Of a stretch of 64,000 nucleotides of DNA, positions 25,449 through 34,131 are shown in pieces. The DNA is from Hyphomicrobium methylovorum. Lineage in GTDB: Bacteria > Pseudomonadota > Alphaproteobacteria > Rhizobiales > Hyphomicrobiaceae. The first letter of the stretch is position 1, and the number at the start of each line of letters is the position of its first letter. A program made the position numbers and the translations under genes. The DNA lies in the NCBI RefSeq assembly GCF_013626205.1, contig NZ_QHJE01000001.1, positions 1,426,001 through 1,490,000 of the forward strand, given 5' to 3'. The notes beneath the pieces are model-generated. The model searched no databases and had not been told where the DNA came from. It saw only the letters and a list, made by a program, of their open reading frames with translations.

Positions 25449-26530
25449 GCGTGCCCGGCTTCATTCACCGTGAACTGCAACAGCAGCGTGCGCTGAATCA
25501 GATGACTGAAGTTGTCGTCTGAGATCATCGTGACCAGCACCTCGCCGGTTTTGAGGCGCGTTACCGCGAGGCCTTCCATATTGTCGATCTGGCTCTTGAG
25601 GTCGGCTTCAAGCAGAATCTCGCCTTGCATCGTCCGCCCTGGCGTGACGTCGCCCGCCGGAATGCGCCGCAACCGCATCTTGACGCCCTCGGTCCAGCGG
25701 AATCTGCGCTCCAACACGAAGAGCGTCCCGTCGTCCAGGCTCGACACGTCGGTAACGTCGAAGTCACCGATGTTCTTGAGGTACAGCTTCTGTGGGCCTT
25801 TCTTGGTCCACAGCCAGCCCGTGTGATTGCGCGACGCATCATAAAGGCGCTCTGAGAACGCGATCGGCGCGCCTTTGTAGGGTCCGCCCTTCAGCACCGT
25901 TAGCGCTTCGATACCCTGGTTTGAACGCATCTTTCGTGCGCTCGCAGGGAGTGGAAGGCCGCCGCCACGAGAAATGACGCCTGCGGACGATCCGGAATAG
26001 CGCGTGATCCTGTGACGACGCTCGAACCCGATGAGGATCGTGCCATTCGCGATCGTACCGCTTTCGAGCGCAACCGCCTCGGAGTCGCTATCGCGCTTCC
26101 GGCCCGACAGATCGCCGTCTGGCGTTTGCAACGGTCCCAGGCGCGCATCCGTAATCGCGCTCGGGCTCGTGCCGTCGTACACAATTCTCCCGCTCAACCA
26201 TGTTCCGACATCTGAGATCGCGAACAGCGACTTGGCCTCATCGTCCAGCAATAAGGCGGACCATCCGCCGAAGTCCGGCGACGGCGAACTGAGAACGAGA
26301 CCGCCGCGAAACGTCACCTTGCCGAGATCATTCGTGTTCGCGGCGTCGTCGAAGCGCGCGAAATTGCGAATGGGGGATGCGTCGATCCTGATCGGCGCGC
26401 CGGATTTCTCAGTGGCGGCGTGCGTACCAGAATCGGCAAGAACGCCCGCCGGAATGGCCAACTGGGTCAACGCCGCAAGTACCGCCGCCGCAACAACAGC
26501 CGTGCTCGGTCTTGATCGCCAATACTTCAA
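25433..26530 (-). CDS. Exported phytase-like esterase family protein
   Basis: The mature part fits the 'esterase-like activity of phytase' beta-propeller family: LLDDEAKSLFAISDVGTW, DSEAVALESG, FERRHRITRY, NQGIEALTVL, DGTLFVLERRF and NMEGLAVTR are the recurring blade motifs. I choose the TTG at 26530 as start: GAGG lies 5 bp upstream, it follows the cobT stop by 7 bp, and it yields a clean signal peptide (MKYWRSRP then a hydrophobic core ending VLA). An ATG at 26614 would overlap cobT by 77 bp and give a long N-terminal extension. Substrate is unknown. Cotranscription with cobST looks likely. Confidence 0.8.
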   Translation of the reverse strand: MKYWRSRPSTAVVAAAVLAALTQLAIPAGVLADSGTHAATEKSGAPIRIDASPIRNFARFDDAANTNDLGKVTFRGGLVLSSPSPDFGGWSALLLDDEAKSLFAISDVGTWLSGRIVYDGTSPSAITDARLGPLQTPDGDLSGRKRDSDSEAVALESGTIANGTILIGFERRHRITRYSGSSAGVISRGGGLPLPASARKMRSNQGIEALTVLKGGPYKGAPIAFSERLYDASRNHTGWLWTKKGPQKLYLKNIGDFDVTDVSSLDDGTLFVLERRFRWTEGVKMRLRRIPAGDVTPGRTMQGEILLEADLKSQIDNMEGLAVTRLKTGEVLVTMISDDNFSHLIQRTLLLQFTVNEAGHAKARP

Positions 26531-26537
26531 GAGGGCC

Positions 26538-28487
26538 TCAGTGAAGCGAAGAGCGGCGACGCGTCCGCGAGCCAGGGCGGAGTTCGGGACCGCCGGTTTC
26601 TTCAAACAGTTCAACGAGCTTTTCCGTCATTGCCCCAGCGAGTTCGGACGCATCCGTAATCGTGACTGCGCGACGGTAATAACGCGTCACGTCGTGGCCG
26701 ATGCCGATCGCGATCAGTTCGACGGGCGAATAATTTTCAATCTCGTGAATCACCTGCCGAAGGTGCTGCTCGAGATAGTTGCCGGTGTTGACCGAAAGCG
26801 TCGAGTCATCGACGGGCGCGCCGTCCGAAATCATCATCAAGATGCGACGCTGTTCCGGCCGCACAACCAAACGCGAGTGCGCCCAAGCCAGCGCCTCTCC
26901 GTCGATGTTTTCTTTCAGCAGGCCTTCACGCATCATCAGCGCGAGTGCATTTTTCGAGCGGCGCCAAGGTGCGTCGGCGCGCTTATAGATGATGTGGCGA
27001 AGATCGTTCAGGCGACCGGGAGAAGGCGGCTTTCCTTCTTCCAGCCACTCTTCGCGCGCCTGACCGCCCTTCCAGGCCTTGGTCGTGAAGCCAAGAATCT
27101 CAACCTTCACACCGCACCGTTCGAGCGTCCGCGCGAGAATGTCGGCGCAGCACGCGGCGACCATGATCGGGCGGCCGCGCATCGAACCGGAATTGTCGAG
27201 CAGCAGCGTCACCACCGTATTACGAAAATCCGTGTCGCGCTCTTTCTTGTAGGTGAGCGCGCCGGTGGGATCGACGATCACGCGCGTTAGACGCGCGGCA
27301 TCGAGCGTGCCTTCTTCCAGATCGAAATCCCAGCCGCGATTTTGTTGCGCCAGCAAGCGGCGTTGCAGTTTGTTGGCGAGCTTTGCAACGGCAGCCGAAA
27401 GCGTTTTGAGCTCTTTGTCCAGGAAGGCGCGCAGGCGTTCGAGTTCTTCCGGCGAAGACAGCTCAGCAGCGCCGATCTCTTCGTCGTATGCGCGCGTGAA
27501 GACTTTGTAGCCGAACGCCTCGGGGTTATCCAAAACCGTCGTGTTTGGCCGCCACGGCGCAGGCACCTCTTCTTCGCTGAGTTCGCCGTCGTCCATGTCC
27601 TGCTGATCGGTGTCGCCCATCGAGTCGACATCGTCGGCCTCAGAGACATCTCCGTCGGACGTCTGGTCTTCGCTCTCCTGGTCCTGGCCGTCGGAACCTT
27701 CCTCCTCGGACTGCTCGCTGCCCTCCGGGCCATCCTCAGATGCGCCGTCTTCGGTCTCTTCTTCTTCCTGATTGGGCGCGGCCTGATCGTTCTGATCGAC
27801 CATTTCCAAGACCTTCAGGAGGTCACGGATCTGGCGGCCAAACAGTTCCTGATTTTCGGAAAGGTCTTCGATGCGCTTCAGCAGCTTGCCGCAGCGCGAT
27901 TCAATTTCCGGACGCCAGAGATCGACGAGCGCCTTCGTCGACTTCGGCGGCTCCAATCCGGTGATGCGCTCGCGAATTAGAAGCGCGAGGGCATCTTCAA
28001 GCGGCGCCTGCTCGCGGTCGCGCACCGTGCTGAAGCGACCGTGGCTGTATTGTTCTTCCAGGCGAGCGGTCAGATTGGCCGCCATACCGGGCATGCGTTT
28101 GGCGCCAAGCCCTTCGACGCGCGCACGTTCGGCCGCTTCGAAGACAGCGCGCGCCGGTCCAGGCGGCGGGCAAACACGGCGATGAATCTTAGCGTCGTGA
28201 CAGCCGATGCGAAGCGCCAGGCTGTCGGCCCAGCCGCGAGCCAGAGCGATATCCTTGGCGTTCGGCACACGCGGCGGCTCTGGAAGATAGACCGACTTGC
28301 CGCTGACATCACCTTGATGGCCAGGACCGAATTCGATCTCGACTTCACTGTCCCCGGCGATCGCGCGCACGGTTGGACCGAGCACGCGCTTCAGCGGCTC
28401 GGAAGGGGCTTCCCGGCGTTTCGTCGTAGGGCTCACGACCGGCCTCACTTCGCCCTTTTCGATCGGAGGCCAGCTGGATTTCGCCAC
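26538..28487 (-). CDS. cobT: Aerobic cobaltochelatase subunit CobT
   Basis: CobT forms with CobS the AAA+-like motor that, with CobN, inserts cobalt into hydrogenobyrinic acid a,c-diamide in aerobic B12 synthesis. The 649-residue protein has an N-terminal domain, a highly acidic stretch (about 225-305, rich in E, D, S) and a C-terminal von Willebrand A domain with the MIDAS motif [12 protein letters not shown] and later DGAPVDDST. cobS lies 6 bp upstream on the same strand. cobN is not in the window. Confidence 0.96.
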   Translation of the reverse strand: MAKSSWPPIEKGEVRPVVSPTTKRREAPSEPLKRVLGPTVRAIAGDSEVEIEFGPGHQGDVSGKSVYLPEPPRVPNAKDIALARGWADSLALRIGCHDAKIHRRVCPPPGPARAVFEAAERARVEGLGAKRMPGMAANLTARLEEQYSHGRFSTVRDREQAPLEDALALLIRERITGLEPPKSTKALVDLWRPEIESRCGKLLKRIEDLSENQELFGRQIRDLLKVLEMVDQNDQAAPNQEEEETEDGASEDGPEGSEQSEEEGSDGQDQESEDQTSDGDVSEADDVDSMGDTDQQDMDDGELSEEEVPAPWRPNTTVLDNPEAFGYKVFTRAYDEEIGAAELSSPEELERLRAFLDKELKTLSAAVAKLANKLQRRLLAQQNRGWDFDLEEGTLDAARLTRVIVDPTGALTYKKERDTDFRNTVVTLLLDNSGSMRGRPIMVAACCADILARTLERCGVKVEILGFTTKAWKGGQAREEWLEEGKPPSPGRLNDLRHIIYKRADAPWRRSKNALALMMREGLLKENIDGEALAWAHSRLVVRPEQRRILMMISDGAPVDDSTLSVNTGNYLEQHLRQVIHEIENYSPVELIAIGIGHDVTRYYRRAVTITDASELAGAMTEKLVELFEETGGPELRPGSRTRRRSSLH

Positions 28488-28493
28488 GCTGTC

Positions 28494-29525
28494 TCAGCTC
28501 AGAGCGACGTTTGCAGTGCTTTCGGACAACTCTTCTCCGAAACAGCGCTGATAGAATTCGGCGACAAGAGGTTTCTCGAGATCATCGCACTTGTTCAAGA
28601 ACGTTACGCGGAAGGCGAAGCCGATATCGTTGAAGATTTCCGCGTTCTCGGCCCACGTCATGACGGTACGCGGGCTCATCACCGTCGAGAGATCTCCGTT
28701 GATGAACGCCGAGCGCGTCAGATCCGCGACTCGCACCATGTGCGAGACGTCTTTCCGCTTGGCATCGGTCTTGGCGAAGGATTTCACTTTCGACAGCACG
28801 ATCTTGGCTTCGTCGTCATGCGGCAGATAGTTGAGCGTTGCTACGATCGACCAGCGGTCCATCTGGCCCTGGTTGATCTGCTGCGTGCCGTGATAGAGCC
28901 CGGAAGTATCGCCGAGGCCAATCGTGTTCGTCGTCGCGAACAGGCGGAACGCCTTATGCGGCCTGATCACCTTCGATTGGTCGAGCAGCGTCAATTTGCC
29001 GGAAACTTCGAGCACGCGCTGGATGACGAACATCACGTCGGGGCGACCGGCGTCGTACTCGTCGAAGACGAGCGCGGTGTTGCTTTGGAGCGCCCAGGGA
29101 AGGATGCCTTCCTTGAACTCCGTGACCTGATGACCGTCCTTCAGGACGATTGCGTCTTTGCCGACGAGATCGATGCGGCTGACGTGGCTATCGAGATTCA
29201 CGCGAACGCACGGCCAGTTTAGCCGCGCCGCGACCTGCTCAATGTGAGTCGACTTGCCGGTCCCGTGATAGCCTTGAATCATCACGCGGCGGTTGTGCTT
29301 GAAGCCGGCGAGGATCGCGAGCGTCACGTCGCGATTAAAAAGATAGTCGGGATCGAGATCAGGAACGTGCTCGTCCGCCTTGGAATAGGCAGGGACTTCG
29401 AGATCACTATCGATTCCGAAGACTTGCCGCACGGACAACTTCATGTCCGGCAGGGCAGCTGACGCGCCAGAGGCGCTTGGTGTCGTGCGCATGTAGTCTG
29501 GATCCCGCTCGATGCGGTAGGGCAA
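28494..29525 (-). CDS. cobS: Aerobic cobaltochelatase subunit CobS
   Basis: A 343-residue AAA+ ATPase, the partner of CobT. Walker A is [13 protein letters not shown], Walker B is in [14 protein letters not shown], and the sensor region [12 protein letters not shown] follows. The N-terminal block [19 protein letters not shown] is characteristic of CobS. It begins the cobS-cobT pair. Confidence 0.96.
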   Translation of the reverse strand: MPYRIERDPDYMRTTPSASGASAALPDMKLSVRQVFGIDSDLEVPAYSKADEHVPDLDPDYLFNRDVTLAILAGFKHNRRVMIQGYHGTGKSTHIEQVAARLNWPCVRVNLDSHVSRIDLVGKDAIVLKDGHQVTEFKEGILPWALQSNTALVFDEYDAGRPDVMFVIQRVLEVSGKLTLLDQSKVIRPHKAFRLFATTNTIGLGDTSGLYHGTQQINQGQMDRWSIVATLNYLPHDDEAKIVLSKVKSFAKTDAKRKDVSHMVRVADLTRSAFINGDLSTVMSPRTVMTWAENAEIFNDIGFAFRVTFLNKCDDLEKPLVAEFYQRCFGEELSESTANVALS

Positions 29526-29586
29526 CCGCTATGTATGGGCTGGCAAAAAAGGGCTGGCCCGCCCGCTCGTAGCTTTACATTCTCGG

Positions 29587-30213
29587 CTATTGCGCCAAGC
29601 CTGCTTGCTTCAAGTAATTATAGGCTTGGAGGATTTCGCGCAACTTTTCCTCGGACCGGCTATCGCCGCCGTTCGCGTCCGGATGATGAATTTTCACCAG
29701 TTCCTTGAAGCGCGCCTTGATCTCTTCGGGCTTCGCGTTTTCGCCAAGATCAAGCACCTGTAGGGACTTCCGCTCCAGCGGCTTAAGCTGGCGGCGGAAT
29801 GTCGGCATCTCAGTGCGCGAAGAACGGGCACGGCGCGTCATTTTCGCCGAGCTGGCCGCAACGCGGGCAGCGGCTTCCTCGGTGCGGACATTGTCTCGCG
29901 TGCCGTGAGCCCAAGCGTTCGCGCCAGTTTGCCACGTCGGGCGGTGGCCGGTCAGCGCATCCTTGCGGAAGCGGTTGACCTCAGCGTCGCTCATACCGTC
30001 GAAATAATTATACTCGTGATTGTATTGGCGGACGTGATCCACGCAAAACTGGAAGTACTCGCCTTCGCGGCCACGGCCTTTCGGGGCCTTGTGGGACCCG
30101 GGCTTGTCACAGCCCTTCCACTGGCAGCCGGACGCACGCGTTTCCTTCTTGGCGCCTTGCGAACGCTTGGACGACACGCGGATGCTGTCGAAGTATTTTG
30201 AATCAAGTTTCAT
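29587..30213 (-). CDS. J-domain protein (DnaJ-like, C-terminal J domain)
   Basis: The 208-residue protein has its J domain at the C-terminus (about 150-208): LQVLDLGENAKPEEIKARF, then KIHHPDANGGD with the HPD motif that stimulates DnaK. The N-terminal part has CQWKGCDKPGSH and CVDHVRQYNHEYNYF, suggesting a small metal site. I start at the ATG at 30213 (MKLDSKYFD); an in-frame ATG at 30264 would add 17 residues. It is divergent from bolA and upstream of cobS, a conserved rhizobial order. Confidence 0.9.
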   Translation of the reverse strand: MKLDSKYFDSIRVSSKRSQGAKKETRASGCQWKGCDKPGSHKAPKGRGREGEYFQFCVDHVRQYNHEYNYFDGMSDAEVNRFRKDALTGHRPTWQTGANAWAHGTRDNVRTEEAAARVAASSAKMTRRARSSRTEMPTFRRQLKPLERKSLQVLDLGENAKPEEIKARFKELVKIHHPDANGGDSRSEEKLREILQAYNYLKQAGLAQ

Positions 30214-30375
30214 CGGCCGGACAGTATGCTGGTTTGCGGAGTGGGAAACAAGGGCGGCAATCAATCCGATTGATTTCTTCGGCTAGTGTGCAGGTGAGGG
30301 TTTAATGAGCGGTTTCCCGATGTTAAATCCGGCGGAACAGTGTCTCCAGAACTACGCGCAACAAAGAGCATTTTA

Positions 30376-30666
30376 ATGACGGTCACCGCACGCCTCCGAG
30401 AAAAACTTATCGTCGATCTTCGGCCAACGCGGCTTGATGTCATCAATGAATCGGAACTTCACGCCGGACACCGCAATTCGCCGGGTACAGGCAACAGTCA
30501 TTTCCGCATCCTGATCATTTCAGATGCGTTTACCGGAAAGAGCCGGCTCGAGCGGCATCGTCTCGTTAATGAAACTCTGAAAGACGAACTCAAGGGCGGC
30601 ATCCACGCGCTTGCGCTGACGACGCTTGCTCCGGGTGAACCCGTTCCCAAGGGCGCCGGGAGCTGA
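30376..30666 (+). CDS. bolA: BolA family protein
   Basis: A 96-residue BolA/YrbA-type protein, which with a monothiol glutaredoxin helps Fe-S cluster trafficking and iron sensing. Visible motifs are VINESELHAGH, HFRILIISDAFTGKSRLERHR and GGIHALALTT, the class II KH-like fold with the conserved His. The ATG at 30376 gives the normal length. It ends 16 bp from the convergent CorC-type gene. Confidence 0.94.
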   Translation: MTVTARLREKLIVDLRPTRLDVINESELHAGHRNSPGTGNSHFRILIISDAFTGKSRLERHRLVNETLKDELKGGIHALALTTLAPGEPVPKGAGS

Positions 30667-30682
30667 ACTCCGCGCGCGGGTT

Positions 30683-31978
30683 TCAGCCTTTCGATTCCAA
30701 CGCTGCCTCAGTCTCGGACTTGGGCAATGACTTGATGCGGATTGCCGTGATTTTGTTCCGGCTCTTGCGTAGAATCTCGAAGCGATAGCGGTGGAACGTG
30801 AACATCTGGCCGGGTTCTGGAATCGTCTGGGCTTCGTGAATCACCAGACCGGCAATTGTCGTGGCCTCTTCGTCGGGAAGATCCCATCCGAGATGGCGAT
30901 TGAGGTCACGGATCGCCACACCGCCATCGACGTTGACGGTGCCGTCTGACTGCATGCGGATGTGGCTATCGGGCGTGTCGTGCTCGTCGGTGATCTGGCC
31001 GACGATCTCCTCGAGAATGTCTTCCAGAGTGATGAGACCCTGCACCTCGCCGTATTCGTCGACGACGAGCGCCATCTGCGCTTTGTTCTTCAGAAACTGA
31101 TTGAGCTGATCGCGAAGGCTTGTCGTGTCCGGAACGAACCACGGCTGGCTCGCGGATTTCATGATGTCGAGGCCGTCGGGCTTCCAACCGGCGCTGGAGA
31201 GCGCGAGCAGAAGATCCTTGGTGTGGAGCACGCCGACGATGTTTTCCGACTCTTCCTTCCAGAGCGGAACGCGCGTGTATTGCGACTTCATCAACTGGTC
31301 GAGAATCTTGGCTGGCGGATCGTCCGCGTTGACCGTTTCCATCTTGGTGCGATGGACCATGATGTCCGCGACCTGGAGGTCGCCGAGGTCGAGCACGCCG
31401 CCGAGCATCTCGGCATCGCCCTTCGCGACCGTGCCCTCGCGCGCCTGAAGATCGATCGTGCCGCGAATTTCCTCGTGCGCCGCAAGGATATTCGCGGCGT
31501 CGTCGTCCTTGCTCGGCGTCAGCTTGAGGATGTTGCGAACGATAATTTCGATCGCCTTGGTGATCGGCGACAAAATGTAGATGAGACCGCGCATCGGCGG
31601 CGCCACCAGCAACGCGACACGATCCGCGTAGGCGAGCGCGTATGTCTTCGGCAAAACTGCTGCGAAGATGACGATCAGGATCGTGACCGCGACCGTCGCG
31701 TAGGCAACACCGACCTCGCCATAGAGTTGCACGGCCAAGTTCGACGCCAGCGCTGCCGCCAGCACATCGACGAGCGTGTTTCCGAGCAGCACGGTGCCGA
31801 TCATTTTTTCGGGTCGCGATAGCACCCGGTTCACGACACCGGCCGCGGCCTTTCCGTCTTCTTCAAGCGCGTGCATTCGTGCGCGCGAGGCGGCCGTCAG
31901 CGCGGTTTCACTGCCATTGAAGAAGGCAGACAGAACGATGAGCAGGATAACCGCAAAAATGCTAACGGCGATTGTCAT
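30683..31978 (-). CDS. CorC/HlyC-type membrane protein (CNNM/DUF21, CBS pair)
   Basis: The 431-residue protein has a four-helix DUF21 (CNNM) membrane domain starting AFFNGSETALTAASRARM, a CBS pair (about 205-335, with DIMVHRTKMETV and LVVDEYGEVQGLITLEDILEEIVG), and a C-terminal CorC_HlyC domain. Relatives handle Mg2+ (or Co2+) export; the old haemolysin label is historical. It lies 74 bp downstream of aroKB on the same strand. Confidence 0.92.
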   Translation of the reverse strand: MTIAVSIFAVILLIVLSAFFNGSETALTAASRARMHALEEDGKAAAGVVNRVLSRPEKMIGTVLLGNTLVDVLAAALASNLAVQLYGEVGVAYATVAVTILIVIFAAVLPKTYALAYADRVALLVAPPMRGLIYILSPITKAIEIIVRNILKLTPSKDDDAANILAAHEEIRGTIDLQAREGTVAKGDAEMLGGVLDLGDLQVADIMVHRTKMETVNADDPPAKILDQLMKSQYTRVPLWKEESENIVGVLHTKDLLLALSSAGWKPDGLDIMKSASQPWFVPDTTSLRDQLNQFLKNKAQMALVVDEYGEVQGLITLEDILEEIVGQITDEHDTPDSHIRMQSDGTVNVDGGVAIRDLNRHLGWDLPDEEATTIAGLVIHEAQTIPEPGQMFTFHRYRFEILRKSRNKITAIRIKSLPKSETEAALESKG

Positions 31979-32052
31979 GGCATTTTCATCGCTCGTCTTG
32001 GGAGATTGAACTCGTCGAGATTAACACGATGCATGCGGCTCGGCACGTTGCG

Positions 32053-33735
32053 TCAACGTGCAACTTCGCGTTCGAGGAATGTGTGCACTGCTTCGGGCTT
32101 GACGTCACTCGACACGAATGCCTGTCCAATCCCGCGCACGAGAATGAAAACCAGTTTTCCGGCGCGCACTTTCTTATCCTGGCCCATCAGACGCATGAGT
32201 TCATCTGCGTTGGCGCCGGACTGGGGAATGTCGCTTATCCGCGTCGGCAGGCCGACGGCCCTGAGATGAGATTCGACGCGCGCGGCTTGTCCGGCCGGGC
32301 AGAGCCCAAGGTCTTCGGAAAACCGGAACGCGAGGCTCATGCCGATCGAAACGCCTTCGCCGTGCAGCAACCGATCGGAGTAACCTGTCCATGCTTCGAG
32401 CGCGTGCCCGAACGTGTGGCCGAGGTTGAGCAAAGCCCGATCGCCGGTTTCGGTTTCATCGCGCGCGACAATGGCTGCCTTGGCCGCAACGCTCGTTTCA
32501 ATGGCCTTGGTTAGAGCCGGGCCATTGTTCCCGAAGACGCCTTGCCAATTCGCTTCAAGCCACGCGAAGAATTTTGCGTCACCAAGCAGGCCATACTTGG
32601 CAACCTCAGCGTATCCAGCGCGCATTTCGCGCGGCGGCAATGTCGTCAACACGGCCGTGTCGGCGATAACGAGATTCGGCTGATGGAAGACGCCGATCAG
32701 ATTTTTTCCTTGCGGCGTGTTGATGCCGGTCTTGCCGCCGACCGAACTGTCGACTTGAGCCAGCAGCGACGTCGGGATTTGGACAAAGCGAACTCCACGC
32801 CGCAGAATTCCTGCCGCAAAGCCCGCGAGATCGCCGATGACGCCGCCGCCGAACGGCAATACGACGTCGCCGCGCTCGAGCCCCATCTCCAGCAACCGTT
32901 CAGAAAGGCTCGCGAGGTCGCGGAAATTCTTTGTTCCTTCGCCCGGCTTCATGATGACGGAACCCGCGTGCAGGCCTTCCGCCTTCAGGCTTTCTTCCAG
33001 CGTCGCGAGGTGATGGCGGGCCACGTTCTCGTCTGTCACGACGCCGCACTTCACCGGGCCGAGCCGCGATTTGATGAGCGCCCCCGCGTCGCGCAACAAT
33101 CCGGCTGCAATCAAAACGTCATATGAGCGATTTGCGAGATCGACATGCACCGCGCGAGATGGGCTTGCGCTTTGCGTGACCGGCGCAGGAACGGCGAGCA
33201 GGGACAAAATCTCCGCGACGGCCAGATCGTGCGGCTCGTCGCGACTTTCAACGGTCATATCAGCCTCGGCATAGACAGGGTAGCGCGTCTCCATCAGGCG
33301 ACGCATCGTGGCTTCAGGATTGCCCTCGCGCAAGAGCGGACGCGTGTCGCGTTTGCTGACGCGGCGCATAAGCACGGGGAGTTCGGCACGGAGCCAGATG
33401 GAAATTCCGTTCTCACGGATGCTCTGGCGCGTCTCGGAGTGCATATAAGCCCCACCGCCGGTGGCAAGCACTTGGGGGCCGTTGGCTAGCAGGCGGGCGA
33501 TGACACGACGCTCACCATCGCGGAAATGCGCTTCGCCGTGATCAGAGAAGATTTCATTGATCGTCTTCGCGGCGGCGCGCTCGATTTCATCGTCGGCGTC
33601 TATAAATGGCAGTCCGAGCTTCACTGCGAGACGTTTGCCGACCGAAGACTTGCCGCAGCCCATCAGGCCGACGAGCACGATCGAACGGCGGCCAAGCCGT
33701 TTCTTGACGACGTCAATGGCCTCGGCTTCCGTCAT
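32053..33735 (-). CDS. aroKB: Fused shikimate kinase / 3-dehydroquinate synthase
   Basis: One 560-residue frame holds two shikimate-pathway enzymes. Residues 1-180 are shikimate kinase: P-loop GLMGCGKSSVGKRL, FIDADDEIE, FRDGERRV and LATGGGAY. A linker of about 15 residues (PAPVTQSAS) leads to 3-dehydroquinate synthase (about 195-560): GEGTKNF, LPFGGGVIGDLAGFAAGI, DSSVGGKTGIN, KNLIGVFHQP and NLGHTFGHALE with the zinc His. In many relatives the two are separate adjacent genes. No frameshift or stop interrupts the join. Confidence 0.95.
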   Translation of the reverse strand: MTEAEAIDVVKKRLGRRSIVLVGLMGCGKSSVGKRLAVKLGLPFIDADDEIERAAAKTINEIFSDHGEAHFRDGERRVIARLLANGPQVLATGGGAYMHSETRQSIRENGISIWLRAELPVLMRRVSKRDTRPLLREGNPEATMRRLMETRYPVYAEADMTVESRDEPHDLAVAEILSLLAVPAPVTQSASPSRAVHVDLANRSYDVLIAAGLLRDAGALIKSRLGPVKCGVVTDENVARHHLATLEESLKAEGLHAGSVIMKPGEGTKNFRDLASLSERLLEMGLERGDVVLPFGGGVIGDLAGFAAGILRRGVRFVQIPTSLLAQVDSSVGGKTGINTPQGKNLIGVFHQPNLVIADTAVLTTLPPREMRAGYAEVAKYGLLGDAKFFAWLEANWQGVFGNNGPALTKAIETSVAAKAAIVARDETETGDRALLNLGHTFGHALEAWTGYSDRLLHGEGVSIGMSLAFRFSEDLGLCPAGQAARVESHLRAVGLPTRISDIPQSGANADELMRLMGQDKKVRAGKLVFILVRGIGQAFVSSDVKPEAVHTFLEREVAR

Positions 33736-33982
33736 GGCAATCTGGAACCGCCGGACGCAGACATGCGCCCGTTGATGGCTGGCGGGAGGTTTCGCGATGG
33801 GCTCAACATTTGCGCGCCGTCATGCCACGAACGCGAGCCTGCCGCAAATCCGAAACCGGTGTCGCGACAACCAGCCAAGTGATGTTAAACGCGACCTCGC
33901 CCCATCTTAAGGTTATGTTCTAAGCCGAGTCATAATCGCGCCAACAACACTGCGCACGTAACGGGGGGAGGAAAGTTTAAGA

Positions 33983-34126
33983 ATGCCGAGCCTTTTCCGG
34001 CTTTTGTTCGTACTGTGCGCGATCGGGGGCACAATTCTCGGCGGGCTTTACGTTCTCGCGACGCGCTTCGAACCTGAACAGCAGACCATCAGCAAGCCCG
34101 TCTCGGGCGTTAAAATCCGGCGTTAG
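33983..34126 (+). CDS. Conserved small membrane protein, 47 residues
   Basis: The frame starts MPSLFRLLFVLCAIGGT, forms one membrane segment to about residue 25 ([11 protein letters not shown]), and ends with a short polar tail rich in Pro, Val and Arg. A very strong ribosome binding site (GGGGGGAGG, 33964-33972) lies about 10 bp upstream. It stops 5 bp before the next gene, so the two are probably cotranscribed. Similar tiny proteins with a 'VEPxPRE'-like turn occur upstream of xerD in other Hyphomicrobiales as I remember. Function is unknown. Confidence 0.75.
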   Translation: MPSLFRLLFVLCAIGGTILGGLYVLATRFEPEQQTISKPVSGVKIRR

Positions 34127-34131
34127 GACAC

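Noticed and set aside
26031-27290. Open frame of 419 codons on the plus strand
   Set aside because: Lies opposite the phytase-like gene and cobT, both of which have clear motifs.
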